Source: Oscillospiraceae bacterium (GTDB lineage Bacteria > Bacillota > Clostridia > Oscillospirales > UBA929). From it: 16,859 bases of DNA. A program made the translations under genes and the position numbers. The DNA is taken from contig WRCJ01000027.1 in the NCBI GenBank assembly GCA_009784085.1, positions 1 through 16,859 on the forward strand, written 5' to 3'. The first letter of the stretch is position 1. Every line of letters starts with the position of its first letter. The notes below the pieces were generated by a model that saw nothing but the letters and a program-made list of their open reading frames with translations, ran no database searches and had not been told where the DNA came from. Below, piece by piece: positions 6,309 through 13,032 of this stretch.

Positions 6309-7802
6309 AAAACACTGTATTTTGACTGTTTTTCCGGCATCAGCGGCGATATGGCCGTAGCCGCGCTTCTGGACTTGGGCGTACCGGGCGAGGTCGTCCG
6401 CCAGGCGCTTATCGGCCTACCCTTGGACGGCGCCGAGGTAAGCTGGGGCAAGGCCGCGAAAAATGGGATACAGGCTACCCGCTTTACCGTGTCCGAACCC
6501 ATGTCCGGACACGGGCACGAACATGGACATACGCATACGCACGAACACGGGCACGAATCCGGCCACGAACACGCGCACGGACATACGCATACGCACGCGC
6601 ACGAACACGGCCACGAACACGGACATACGCACGAACCCATGTCCGGGCACGGGACAGCAGGCCATGCCTCCCCGCCCCATCGGACACTGACCGACATCGA
6701 GGCCATATTGGGCGCCGCCGGGTTGCCGCCCGATGCGGCGGCGACGGCGCGGCGGATCTTTCGCCTGATTGCCGAAGCCGAGGGCACGATCCACGGCCGG
6801 CCGGCCAGCGAGGTACACTTCCACGAGGTGGGCGCCGTCGATTCCCTGGTCGATATCGTGGCCGCCTCTGCGTGCATCGCGTGGCTTGCCCCCGACCGGG
6901 TGGTGTTCTCCCCCCTGCGGGAGGGGCGCGGGACGATCGACTGCGCCCACGGGGTTTTGCCGGTTCCGGCGCCGGCTACGCTGGCCATTTTGGCGGCGCG
7001 GGGCATACCTGTGGCGTTTACAGACACAATAGGGGAGATGGTCACGCCCACCGGGGCCGGCTTGGCCGCCGCCCTGGGCGACGCTTTTGGCCTCCCCTGT
7101 CCGTCCGGGCGGGTGTTGGCCGTGGGCTATGGGGCGGGGCAGAGGGACTTCGCGCATCCCAACCTCCTGCGCGCCACACTGGTGGAAACGGAAACGGAAA
7201 CGGAAACGGAGGGCGCATGCTCCGGGGATGCCCAGGTCAACCAGGTCGATCGAGCCGACCGCGCCGACCGAGCCACCCGGGACACCGTCTGTGTTTTGGA
7301 GGCAACCATGGACGACTGCGACGGCGAGAGCCTGCACGACGCCATGGAGATCTTGCGGGAAAAGGGGTTTCCAGAGTGCTACCTGACGCCAGCGGTCATG
7401 AAGAAGGGGCGGCCGGGCGTGGTGTTCACACTCCTGTGCCCCCCCGGGCGGGAAGACGAGGCGGTGGCTCTCATCTTCCGGCATACCACCACGATTGGCT
7501 TGCGTCGAAGCCTGACGGAGAGGCGCATCATGCCCCGGGAAACCGTGACAGCCCGCACGCCCTACGGCGAGGTGCCCGTCAAGGTATCCCGTTGGGGCGA
7601 CGATCTGATCCGGGCCAAACCGGAAGGCGACATCGTGCGCGGCATGGCGCGCCAAGCGCGCGTCCCTGCGGACGTCATTCGCGGGGCGGCGTTGTCGGCG
7701 TGGGCAGTTGCAGTTGCGGAACAACAACAACAACAACAAAAAGAAGAGGAAGAAGCGAGACGAAAGGCGGATGAAGATGAAAAAGAAGCGATCCAGGCAT
7801 AG
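6306..7802 (+). CDS. larC: Nickel-pincer cofactor nickel-insertion protein (cyclometallase)
   Basis: The LarC family performs the CTP-dependent nickel insertion that completes the pyridinium-3,5-bisthiocarboxylate mononucleotide (Ni-pincer) cofactor of lactate racemase-type enzymes. Family motifs are DCFSGISGDM (7-16), VHFHEVGAVDSLVDIVA, CAHGVLPVPAPAT, GEMVTPTGAGLAAAL and, in the C-terminal half, LEATMDDCDGESLHDAMEIL. The protein is 498 aa and in one frame. It carries three low-complexity insertions. Residues 69-120 are extremely His-rich and probably bind nickel. Residues 294-302 read ETETETETE in the joint between the two halves. A QQQQQQ plus acidic/basic tail ends the protein. The GTG start at 6306 has GAGGG upstream inside the tandem repeat. 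No larA, larB or larE gene is visible in the window. The 3' end overlaps the next gene. Confidence 0.92.
   Translation: MKTLYFDCFSGISGDMAVAALLDLGVPGEVVRQALIGLPLDGAEVSWGKAAKNGIQATRFTVSEPMSGHGHEHGHTHTHEHGHESGHEHAHGHTHTHAHEHGHEHGHTHEPMSGHGTAGHASPPHRTLTDIEAILGAAGLPPDAAATARRIFRLIAEAEGTIHGRPASEVHFHEVGAVDSLVDIVAASACIAWLAPDRVVFSPLREGRGTIDCAHGVLPVPAPATLAILAARGIPVAFTDTIGEMVTPTGAGLAAALGDAFGLPCPSGRVLAVGYGAGQRDFAHPNLLRATLVETETETETEGACSGDAQVNQVDRADRADRATRDTVCVLEATMDDCDGESLHDAMEILREKGFPECYLTPAVMKKGRPGVVFTLLCPPGREDEAVALIFRHTTTIGLRRSLTERRIMPRETVTARTPYGEVPVKVSRWGDDLIRAKPEGDIVRGMARQARVPADVIRGAALSAWAVAVAEQQQQQQKEEEEARRKADEDEKEAIQA
6510..6665 (+). repeat. Histidine-rich low-complexity segment of larC
   Basis: Degenerate CAC/CAT-containing dipeptide codon repeats (His-Gly, His-Glu, His-Thr, His-Ala) encode about 22 histidines in 52 residues. 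The block is flanked by a direct repeat encoding EPMSGHG at residues 64-70 and 110-116, which suggests growth by unequal recombination. A nickel- or zinc-storage role is inferred from composition and from the LarC function. Confidence 0.85.
7185..7208 (+). repeat. GAAACG x4 hexanucleotide array in larC
   Basis: Four perfect GAAACG units at 7185-7208 encode Glu-Thr repeats in the linker between the LarC N- and C-terminal domains. Shortly after, codons for DRADRAT repeat as well. The unit is a multiple of three, so copy-number change would alter linker length and not frame. Confidence 0.88.
7722..7739 (+). repeat. CAA x6 trinucleotide array in the larC 3' end
   Basis: Six CAA codons encode a polyglutamine run near the LarC C terminus. 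They are followed by AAA/GAA/GAG-rich codons encoding a Lys/Glu tail. The tract lies just upstream of the probable start of the overlapping ECF S-component gene. Confidence 0.85.
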
Positions 7803-8484
7803 CAGGACAGAGTATCGGCAACCGGATGGTTACCATGGGCGCAAGAACGATCACGATCGCGTGGTACGGATGGTACAATTTTCCATTTTATTGGCGATTG
7901 AAGCCATCGTTTGCTTCACGCCGCTGGGGTCGATCCCCATCGGCCCGCTGGTGGCCACGCTGTCCCACATCCCGGTGATTGTGGCGGCTATCCTGCTGGG
8001 GCCGGGCGCCGGCGCGTTCATGGGGCTTTCTTTTGGTTTGTTCAGCTTTTTGGTCTGGACATTCCAGCTGGCGGGTTCCCCCGTCGCCTTCCTCTTTACG
8101 CCGTTCCACACGACGCCCGATCTACCCCACAGCATTTGGAGCATCGTCATATGCTTTGTGCCCCGCATCCTCACCGGCGTCATCGCGGGCCTTATCTTCC
8201 TTGGCTTGGCAAAACTGGGCGACAGGGACAAAAAGAAACCGGTCGCCATGGGGATTGCCACGTTTTTAGGGACGCTCGCCCATACGTCGATGGTGCTTGG
8301 GATCGCTTATCTGGCGTTTCGCGCCCTGGTCGCCCCGCAAGGGGAGGGCTTCTTTTTGTTCGCCGTGGGGTTTGTCGGCTGGAACGCGCTGCTGGAGATC
8401 GCCGCCGCGCTGATTGTCACGCTCCCCGTCTGCCTGGCGGTACGGACCATGCTGGAGAAGGGGCGAGGTTACTCACACCGGTAG
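7777..8484 (+). CDS. ECF-type transporter substrate-binding (S) component, substrate unknown
   Basis: This polytopic membrane protein of about 235 aa has five or six hydrophobic segments. It carries the sequence IPIGPLVATLSHIPVIVAAILLGP, characteristic of PF12822-like ECF vitamin-transporter S components, which bind a micronutrient and work with a shared EcfAA'T module. No EcfA or EcfT is present here. The start is uncertain. ATG 7777 has AAAGG nine bases upstream and overlaps larC by 26 bp, suggesting coupling. ATG 7771 lies too close to its Shine-Dalgarno sequence. ATG 7870, just before the first membrane segment, would give a more typical short N terminus and avoid a very basic 30-residue leader. 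The substrate cannot be read from sequence. Given larC next door, a cofactor precursor such as niacin is conceivable but speculative. Confidence 0.82.
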   Translation: MKKKRSRHSRTEYRQPDGYHGRKNDHDRVVRMVQFSILLAIEAIVCFTPLGSIPIGPLVATLSHIPVIVAAILLGPGAGAFMGLSFGLFSFLVWTFQLAGSPVAFLFTPFHTTPDLPHSIWSIVICFVPRILTGVIAGLIFLGLAKLGDRDKKKPVAMGIATFLGTLAHTSMVLGIAYLAFRALVAPQGEGFFLFAVGFVGWNALLEIAAALIVTLPVCLAVRTMLEKGRGYSHR

Positions 8485-8539
8485 GGGATTCCGCATCCGC
8501 ATCCGCGTTCCGACATTAATGAAGGGAGAGTCTATCATC

Positions 8540-9802
8540 ATGTACACCAACCTATCCTCCGAGGCGCTGGGCGCCGAAAAGAAAACAATATCCCAAATTT
8601 ATGAGGGATACTGTGAGAAAAAGCTCAAACTCAATATGGCCAGGGGCATACCGAGCACCGCGCAGCTCGACCTTTCCGAGGGGTTGCTGACGGCGGTTGA
8701 CAGCTCGGAGGCTTGCGTTACGGACGAATGCGATACGCGCAGCTACGGTCAGCTGGACGGCCTGAAGGAAGCCAAAATCCTCATGGCCGCGATCATGGAG
8801 GTGCCCCCCGAGGAAGTCATCATAGGCGGCACGGCCAGCCTGAACCTCATGTACGACACGATCACGCGGGCCATGACCCGGGGGATATGCGGCCACGCGC
8901 CATGGGGCCGCCAAGACAGCGTCAAGTTTATCTGCCCGTCGCCCGGCTATGACCGCCACTTCTCCATATGCCAGCATTTCGGGATCGAGATGATCCCATG
9001 CGCCATGGGGCCGCAGGGCCCGGACATGGACGCCGTAGAGGCATTGGTCCGGGATCCCGCCGTGAAAGGCATCTGGTGCGTCCCCAAGTTCCAGAACCCC
9101 ACCGGCATCGTTTACAGCGACGACACCGTGCGGCGCATCGCCGCGCTGTCGCCCGCCGCGCCCGATTTCCGCGTCTTATGGGACAACGCCTACGCCGTGC
9201 ATGGCTTATACGACGAAGAGAGCCCCTTGCTCAATGTCAGGCAAGCGGCGTTGGAGGCAGGGAATGCGGAGCTGGTCATCCAGTTCACCTCGACCTCCAA
9301 GATCACCTTTGCCGGCGGCGGCATCTCGGCCATGTCGGCCGGCCCCATGACGCGGGCATGGTCCCTCGAGTCGCTGTTTATCCAAACCATCTGCTATGAT
9401 AAGGTCAACCAATTGCGCCACGTGCGCTTCCTCAAAGACCTGGACGGCGTGCGCGCCCAGATGCGCCGCCAAGCCGAGGTATTGCGCCCGAAGTTCGAGG
9501 CGGTCGACGGGATACTGACCCGCGATCTATCCGGATTGGCGAGCTGGACGGCGCCCCGGGGCGGCTATTTCATCAGCCTTGACGTGTTCCCCGGTACCGC
9601 GAAGCGCGTGGTGGCCTTGCTGAAGCAAGCCGGCGTAACCGTGACCGGCGCCGGCGCCACATGGCCCTATGGCCGCGATCCGGAGGACAAGAACATCCGC
9701 ATCGCCCCCAGCTACCCGCCTGTTTCCGAATTGTGTACCGCCATGGAGCTGTTGTGCGTATGCGCCAAACTAGCCGCGCTGGAAAAACTGACGGAAAATT
9801 GA
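8540..9802 (+). CDS. PLP-dependent aspartate aminotransferase, PF12897 type
   Basis: This fold-type I aminotransferase of 420 aa resembles the PF12897 aspartate aminotransferase family. It probably interconverts aspartate plus 2-oxoglutarate with oxaloacetate plus glutamate in the cytoplasm. Visible residues are GGTASLNLMYD (96-106, phosphate-binding region), FQNPTGIVYS with Asn186, DNAYAVH with Asp215 and Tyr218, and TSTSKITFAGGGISAM with Lys254 as the PLP Schiff-base lysine. The arginine in NIRIAPSYPP near the C terminus would bind the substrate carboxylate. The start at 8540 is chosen because GAAGGGAG lies upstream (8521-8528) and the protein then begins at the usual point. An in-frame ATG at 8519 lacks a ribosome-binding site. 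The gene is last in the + strand run and ends just before the shared terminator. Oxaloacetate links it loosely to the decarboxylase operon opposite. Confidence 0.88.
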   Translation: MYTNLSSEALGAEKKTISQIYEGYCEKKLKLNMARGIPSTAQLDLSEGLLTAVDSSEACVTDECDTRSYGQLDGLKEAKILMAAIMEVPPEEVIIGGTASLNLMYDTITRAMTRGICGHAPWGRQDSVKFICPSPGYDRHFSICQHFGIEMIPCAMGPQGPDMDAVEALVRDPAVKGIWCVPKFQNPTGIVYSDDTVRRIAALSPAAPDFRVLWDNAYAVHGLYDEESPLLNVRQAALEAGNAELVIQFTSTSKITFAGGGISAMSAGPMTRAWSLESLFIQTICYDKVNQLRHVRFLKDLDGVRAQMRRQAEVLRPKFEAVDGILTRDLSGLASWTAPRGGYFISLDVFPGTAKRVVALLKQAGVTVTGAGATWPYGRDPEDKNIRIAPSYPPVSELCTAMELLCVCAKLAALEKLTEN

Positions 9803-9815
9803 CAAAACAATTGAC

Positions 9816-9859
9816 AAAATAATAAGAGGGCATCCGGGAGGGTGCCCTCTTATTATTTT
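9816..9859. terminator. Bidirectional intrinsic terminator
   Basis: A perfect 17-bp inverted repeat occupies 9816-9832 and 9843-9859, with a 10-nt loop. The GC core is GAGGGCA/TGCCCTC, flanked by A-rich sequence on the left and T-rich sequence on the right, so it gives a stem followed by U-rich RNA in both directions. It lies between the convergent aminotransferase stop (9800-9802) and the biotin-carrier stop (9862-9864). Confidence 0.95.
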
Positions 9860-9861
9860 GA

Positions 9862-10290
9862 TTAATCCAGCACTAGCAACGGATCGCCCGCGTTGACCAC
9901 GGCGCCAGGGACGATGATGACTTGGACGACGACCGCGTCCCGGGGGGCGACAACCTCGTTTTCCATTTTCATCGCTTCCAAAATCAGCAAGACTTCGCCC
10001 TTTTTGACAAATTGGCCCTGGGAAACCTTGATGGACAGGATGGCGCCTGGCATGGGGGCGCCCAGGGTTTCCCCTTTCGCCAGGGGGGGCGCGGTTGCGG
10101 GCGTCGCCGCCGCGGGACCGGGCGCCGACGACGCCGCGTTGGTCGCTACGGGCGCAACGGTTGCCACAGACGCCACCGGCACTGCGGGTGCGGCGGGCGC
10201 GTCGGACACATCCAGCAGGATGGCTTCGCCCCGCTCCACCTCGACCTCATAGTTCTTTCCGTTTAGTGTCACCATATATTTCATTGCCAA
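9862..10290 (-). CDS. Biotin carrier subunit of Na+-pumping decarboxylase
   Basis: This 142-aa protein has a short N-terminal beta segment and a flexible Ala/Pro/Val-rich linker (about residues 31-70). It ends in a biotinyl domain with EAMKMENE, in which Lys108 would be biotinylated. It carries the carboxyl group from the alpha carboxyltransferase to the membrane beta subunit, like MmdC/GcdC gamma subunits. The TTG at 10290 directly follows the oadG stop (TAGTTG) with GGGAGG five bases upstream. The ATG at 10284, two codons in, is an alternative start. Being a separate chain, it supplies the biotin domain that the alpha subunit upstream lacks. Last gene of the - strand operon. Confidence 0.93.
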   Translation of the reverse strand: MAMKYMVTLNGKNYEVEVERGEAILLDVSDAPAAPAVPVASVATVAPVATNAASSAPGPAAATPATAPPLAKGETLGAPMPGAILSIKVSQGQFVKKGEVLLILEAMKMENEVVAPRDAVVVQVIIVPGAVVNAGDPLLVLD

Positions 10291-10680
10291 CTATACCTCC
10301 CTGACAGATATAAACCGCAATTCGTTCAGCGGCGCCTGCGTCTCTTCGGCTACGATGGCCATGATGAGAGCCGCCGTTTTGTCGGGTACGCCGTATAGCT
10401 TGATCTCCCCCAGGCTACCCGGTGCAACCACGCCGCGCGCTTCCGCCGGGAATCCCGGCAGGGGTGGCGCGTCAGCCGAATCGGGCGACTGGGACGATGC
10501 CTCGGGCGGCAGGGGCGGCTGGGGCGCGCGCCGGGAGAGGACGAAACGCGACAACTGGATAACCCCCAACGCAAGGAGCATGATCGCGAAAACAATCGCC
10601 AAACCGAGCAGCGACATGAGGAAATCATTATACTTTCTCATGAATGTGAGATGCGGGAACATCAACATTAACATTATCAT
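10291..10680 (-). CDS. oadG: OadG-family membrane subunit of Na+-pumping decarboxylase
   Basis: This 129-aa protein has one transmembrane segment (about residues 20-47, FLMSLLGLAIVFAIMLLALG). A Pro/Ala/Ser-rich linker follows, then a small C-terminal domain (about 88-129). This is the architecture of OadG/MmdD subunits, which hold the carboxyltransferase and biotin protein on the membrane beta subunit. The start ATG at 10680 lies 13 nt after the oadA stop, with AAGGAGG eight bases upstream. The N terminus reads MIMLMLM, encoded by reiterated ATG hexamers. Assignment rests on architecture and position, because this family is poorly conserved. Confidence 0.85.
   Translation of the reverse strand: MIMLMLMFPHLTFMRKYNDFLMSLLGLAIVFAIMLLALGVIQLSRFVLSRRAPQPPLPPEASSQSPDSADAPPLPGFPAEARGVVAPGSLGEIKLYGVPDKTAALIMAIVAEETQAPLNELRFISVREV
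10660..10680 (-). repeat. Reiterated ATG hexamers at the oadG start
   Basis: Reading on the - strand from 10680, the first 21 bases are ATG-ATA-ATG-TTA-ATG-TTG-ATG, a degenerate 6-bp repeat giving four in-frame ATGs. Only the first is well placed relative to AAGGAGG. Confidence 0.7.
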
Positions 10681-10693
10681 CGAGGCGCCCTCC

Positions 10694-12139
10694 TTACTCC
10701 TTGCCGTTTTCCAACTGCACGATGGAATACTTCACACGGCAGGCGCGCTTCTCTTCCCGCTGTTGGAAGAACTTAGCCGCCACGGCCGGGAAAATGATAT
10801 AGGACAACACATCCTCGGTGGATTCGGCCAGCGGGCCTGCCTCGGCCTTCCCGGCTTCCATGCCGGGCGGCAAGGTATCGGCAAAGCGGCCGGTGATCGA
10901 TTTTTCGTCCCCCAGCGCCTTTTTCAACACATCCGAATCCACGGGGGCGGGGGCGGCGCCATACTCGCCGCGCAGATAGGAGCGGACCTCTTTGGACACG
11001 TTCTTGTAACGATCGCCCACCATGACGTTGGACACCGCCTGCACGCCCACCATCTGGCTCATGGGCGTGACCAGCGGCGGATAGCCCAAGTCTTTCCGCA
11101 CCCGAGGCGTCTCCTCCAGCACGGCGGGGAAACGATCCAAGGCGTTCTGCGCCTTGAGTTGCGCCACCAGGTTGCTCAACATGCCGCCCGGGATTTGGTA
11201 GTTCAGCGCGTCGGCGTCGGTGCCCATGACCAGCGCGTCCATCTGGCCGGATTTGATATATTGATCCCGCAAGGGCTTGAAAAAGTCGTTGCATGTCTTG
11301 AGGGCGGAAGCATCGAGGCCGGTGTCGAAGCCCATTTGGCCCAGCGCGTAGGACAAGGTTTCGGTGGCCGGCTGGGATGTGCCGCCCGAGAAGCTGGACA
11401 GGGCCGTGTCGATGACGTCGGCGCCCGCTTCGGCCGCCTTGAGGTAGGTCATGAAAGCCAGCCCGGTGGTCGAGTGGGTATGCACATGCAACGGGAGCTT
11501 GGAGTTCTCTTTGATGGCGCGTACCAGCTCATAGCACTCGGCCGGGCTCATCACGCCGGCCATGTCTTTGATGCACAGCGAGGACGCGCCCAAAGACTCG
11601 ATGTCGCGGGCCAGTTTGGCATAGTTCTCCAAGGTGTGCACGGGGCTGGTGGTATAGGAGACGGCCACTTGGGCGATGCCCTGGCGCCGGACGGTCTCGG
11701 ACACGCTGACCTCCAAGTTGCGCAAGTCGTTGAGGGCGTCGAAGATACGGATGACATCGATGCCGTTATCGATGGACTTTGCCACGAAGCTACGCACCAC
11801 ATCGTCGGGGTAATGCTTGTAGCCCAATAGGTTCTGGCCACGCAACAACATTTGCAGCGGGGTCTTTTTCACCCGCTTTTTGATGTTGCGCAACCGTTCC
11901 CACGGGTCTTCGCCCAAATACCGTAGGCAGGTATCGAAGGTGGCGCCGCCCCAACACTCCAAGGAATAGTAGCCGACGCCGTCCAAGGCTTCCAGGATTG
12001 TCTCAAATTCATCGTAACGCATCCGGGTCGCAATCAGCGACTGACCCGCGTCCCGCAGGACGGTTTCCGTGAACCGGATCTTCTTGCCCATACCCTTGCC
12101 CTTACCTTTGCCCATACCCTTGCCCATATCCATACTCAT
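10694..12139 (-). CDS. oadA: Carboxyltransferase alpha subunit, oxaloacetate decarboxylase/PycB type
   Basis: This protein of about 481 aa belongs to the pyruvate carboxylase carboxyltransferase/OadA/transcarboxylase-5S family. It transfers CO2 from oxaloacetate (or, by analogy, a related substrate) to biotin. Visible are FTETVLRDAGQSLIATRM with Asp30, ECWGGATFDTCLRYLGEDPWERL, and CIKDMAGVMSP with Lys191, the expected carbamylated lysine. The metal-site segment LPLHVHTHSTTG has His220 and His222. The protein stops without a biotinyl domain, which is encoded separately downstream. The usual family DAHQS is DAGQS here. ATG 12139 has GAGGG seven bases upstream; GTG 12145 and the family-like ATG 12091 are alternatives. 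Between 12139 and 12091 lie 16 Met/Gly/Lys-rich residues made by a tandem repeat. Confidence 0.9.
   Translation of the reverse strand: MSMDMGKGMGKGKGKGMGKKIRFTETVLRDAGQSLIATRMRYDEFETILEALDGVGYYSLECWGGATFDTCLRYLGEDPWERLRNIKKRVKKTPLQMLLRGQNLLGYKHYPDDVVRSFVAKSIDNGIDVIRIFDALNDLRNLEVSVSETVRRQGIAQVAVSYTTSPVHTLENYAKLARDIESLGASSLCIKDMAGVMSPAECYELVRAIKENSKLPLHVHTHSTTGLAFMTYLKAAEAGADVIDTALSSFSGGTSQPATETLSYALGQMGFDTGLDASALKTCNDFFKPLRDQYIKSGQMDALVMGTDADALNYQIPGGMLSNLVAQLKAQNALDRFPAVLEETPRVRKDLGYPPLVTPMSQMVGVQAVSNVMVGDRYKNVSKEVRSYLRGEYGAAPAPVDSDVLKKALGDEKSITGRFADTLPPGMEAGKAEAGPLAESTEDVLSYIIFPAVAAKFFQQREEKRACRVKYSIVQLENGKE
12083..12127 (-). repeat. 12-bp tandem repeat at the oadA start
   Basis: On the - strand, units ATGGGCAAGGGT (12127-12116), ATGGGCAAAGGT (12115-12104) and AAGGGCAAGGGT (12103-12092) are followed by a partial unit starting ATGGGCAAG at 12091. 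Each unit carries an AAGGG-like purine tract, and three of the four begin with ATG. They encode the Gly/Lys/Met leader of the alpha subunit. The layout resembles the 12-bp array at leuD although the sequence differs. Confidence 0.9.
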
Positions 12140-12153
12140 ATACACTCCCTCTC

Positions 12154-13011
12154 TTAGGCTTCTTTTTTCATAAACTTGCCCAGCACCACGAACAGCATCG
12201 AAATCGCCAGGCCCGCGATCAGCATCAGGCTGCCGAACAGCCAGGTAAAGTTGTCATTGGGCATCTGCAGGCACTCCACCAGGATGCCGATCAGGGATCC
12301 GGACATAAACCCAAAAACCGTCGCGTTGGCAAAACCGGGGAACTTGTCAAATACCGCTTTGATCCCCCTCGAACACACCACCAGCGCCACAATGGCGCAA
12401 AGGACAAAAACGCCGAAAGGGAGGAGGTAATTAAAGTCCATATGCATTAAGGATTCCGCGGCAAAGATCAGTTGCCCGTATACCCCCATCAGGAGCAAAA
12501 CCACCGTAACGCTCATGCCGGGGATGAGGGCGGTCGCGCCGGCCGCCAGCCCACCGAGGGCCAACAGCGCAGGGTTTGCCGTCAGCACCCCCACGCTAGC
12601 CGAGTTGCTGACCCCGGCCAGCAAGCCGAGAGTAAGCGCCGCGGCGAAGGCGGCGACCAGGCCGATGAGATAATGCGGCTTGAAGCCAATCTTCCGAATC
12701 GAGGCGAACACCAACGGGAGATTCCCGGCAATGAGCCCCACAAAGAGAAGAAAGGTCGCCTTTTCATAGGATTCAAACAGATACTTGAAGGAAAAGATAA
12801 ATAAGACCGCGCTGGCCACGACGCCCAGGCCCAGCGGCAGGGCAAACTTGATGTTGCGCCCCAAAGGTTTGAATGGGTTGGAGAACACGCGCAAAATATC
12901 TTGGTATATCCCCAGGACAATCGCGATGAGACTGCCGCTGAAACCGGGGGCGAAGACGCTGATCCCCAGGAAAAATCCGCAGATGACGCGGTAGATAAAA
13001 CGTTTGACCAT
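12154..13011 (-). CDS. DUF368 family polytopic membrane protein
   Basis: This hydrophobic protein of 285 aa has about eight membrane segments. It carries the DUF368 signature near its N terminus (VFAPGFSGSLIAIVLGIYQDIL) and a second, related PG-containing segment in the middle (LIPGMSVTVVLLLMGVYGQL). Such an internal repeat is common in this family. Some DUF368 proteins (PopT) have been linked to recycling of undecaprenyl phosphate across the membrane; whether this copy does so is inference. GAAAGAAGG lies immediately before the ATG. It is 21 bp after the hppA stop and 8 bp before the oadA leader, so it is clearly in the operon. Its role next to ion-pumping enzymes is unclear. Confidence 0.87.
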   Translation of the reverse strand: MVKRFIYRVICGFFLGISVFAPGFSGSLIAIVLGIYQDILRVFSNPFKPLGRNIKFALPLGLGVVASAVLFIFSFKYLFESYEKATFLLFVGLIAGNLPLVFASIRKIGFKPHYLIGLVAAFAAALTLGLLAGVSNSASVGVLTANPALLALGGLAAGATALIPGMSVTVVLLLMGVYGQLIFAAESLMHMDFNYLLPFGVFVLCAIVALVVCSRGIKAVFDKFPGFANATVFGFMSGSLIGILVECLQMPNDNFTWLFGSLMLIAGLAISMLFVVLGKFMKKEA

Positions 13012-13032
13012 CCTTCTTTCAACCTTTCTTGC

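Noticed and set aside
6240..6325. Functional micropeptides from the repeat ATGs
   Set aside because: The peptides are 13-17 residues long, fully determined by the repeat, and differ by frame. They are kept only as possible leader translation, not as genes.
6417..7739. 440-aa - strand frame opposite larC
   Set aside because: Composition (Arg, His, Gly, Val-Arg-Met repeats) reflects the reverse of the His codon repeats; no domain recognised.
10355..11830. 491-aa + strand frame opposite oadG/oadA
   Set aside because: Shadow of the oad genes, with no plausible ribosome-binding site or domain.
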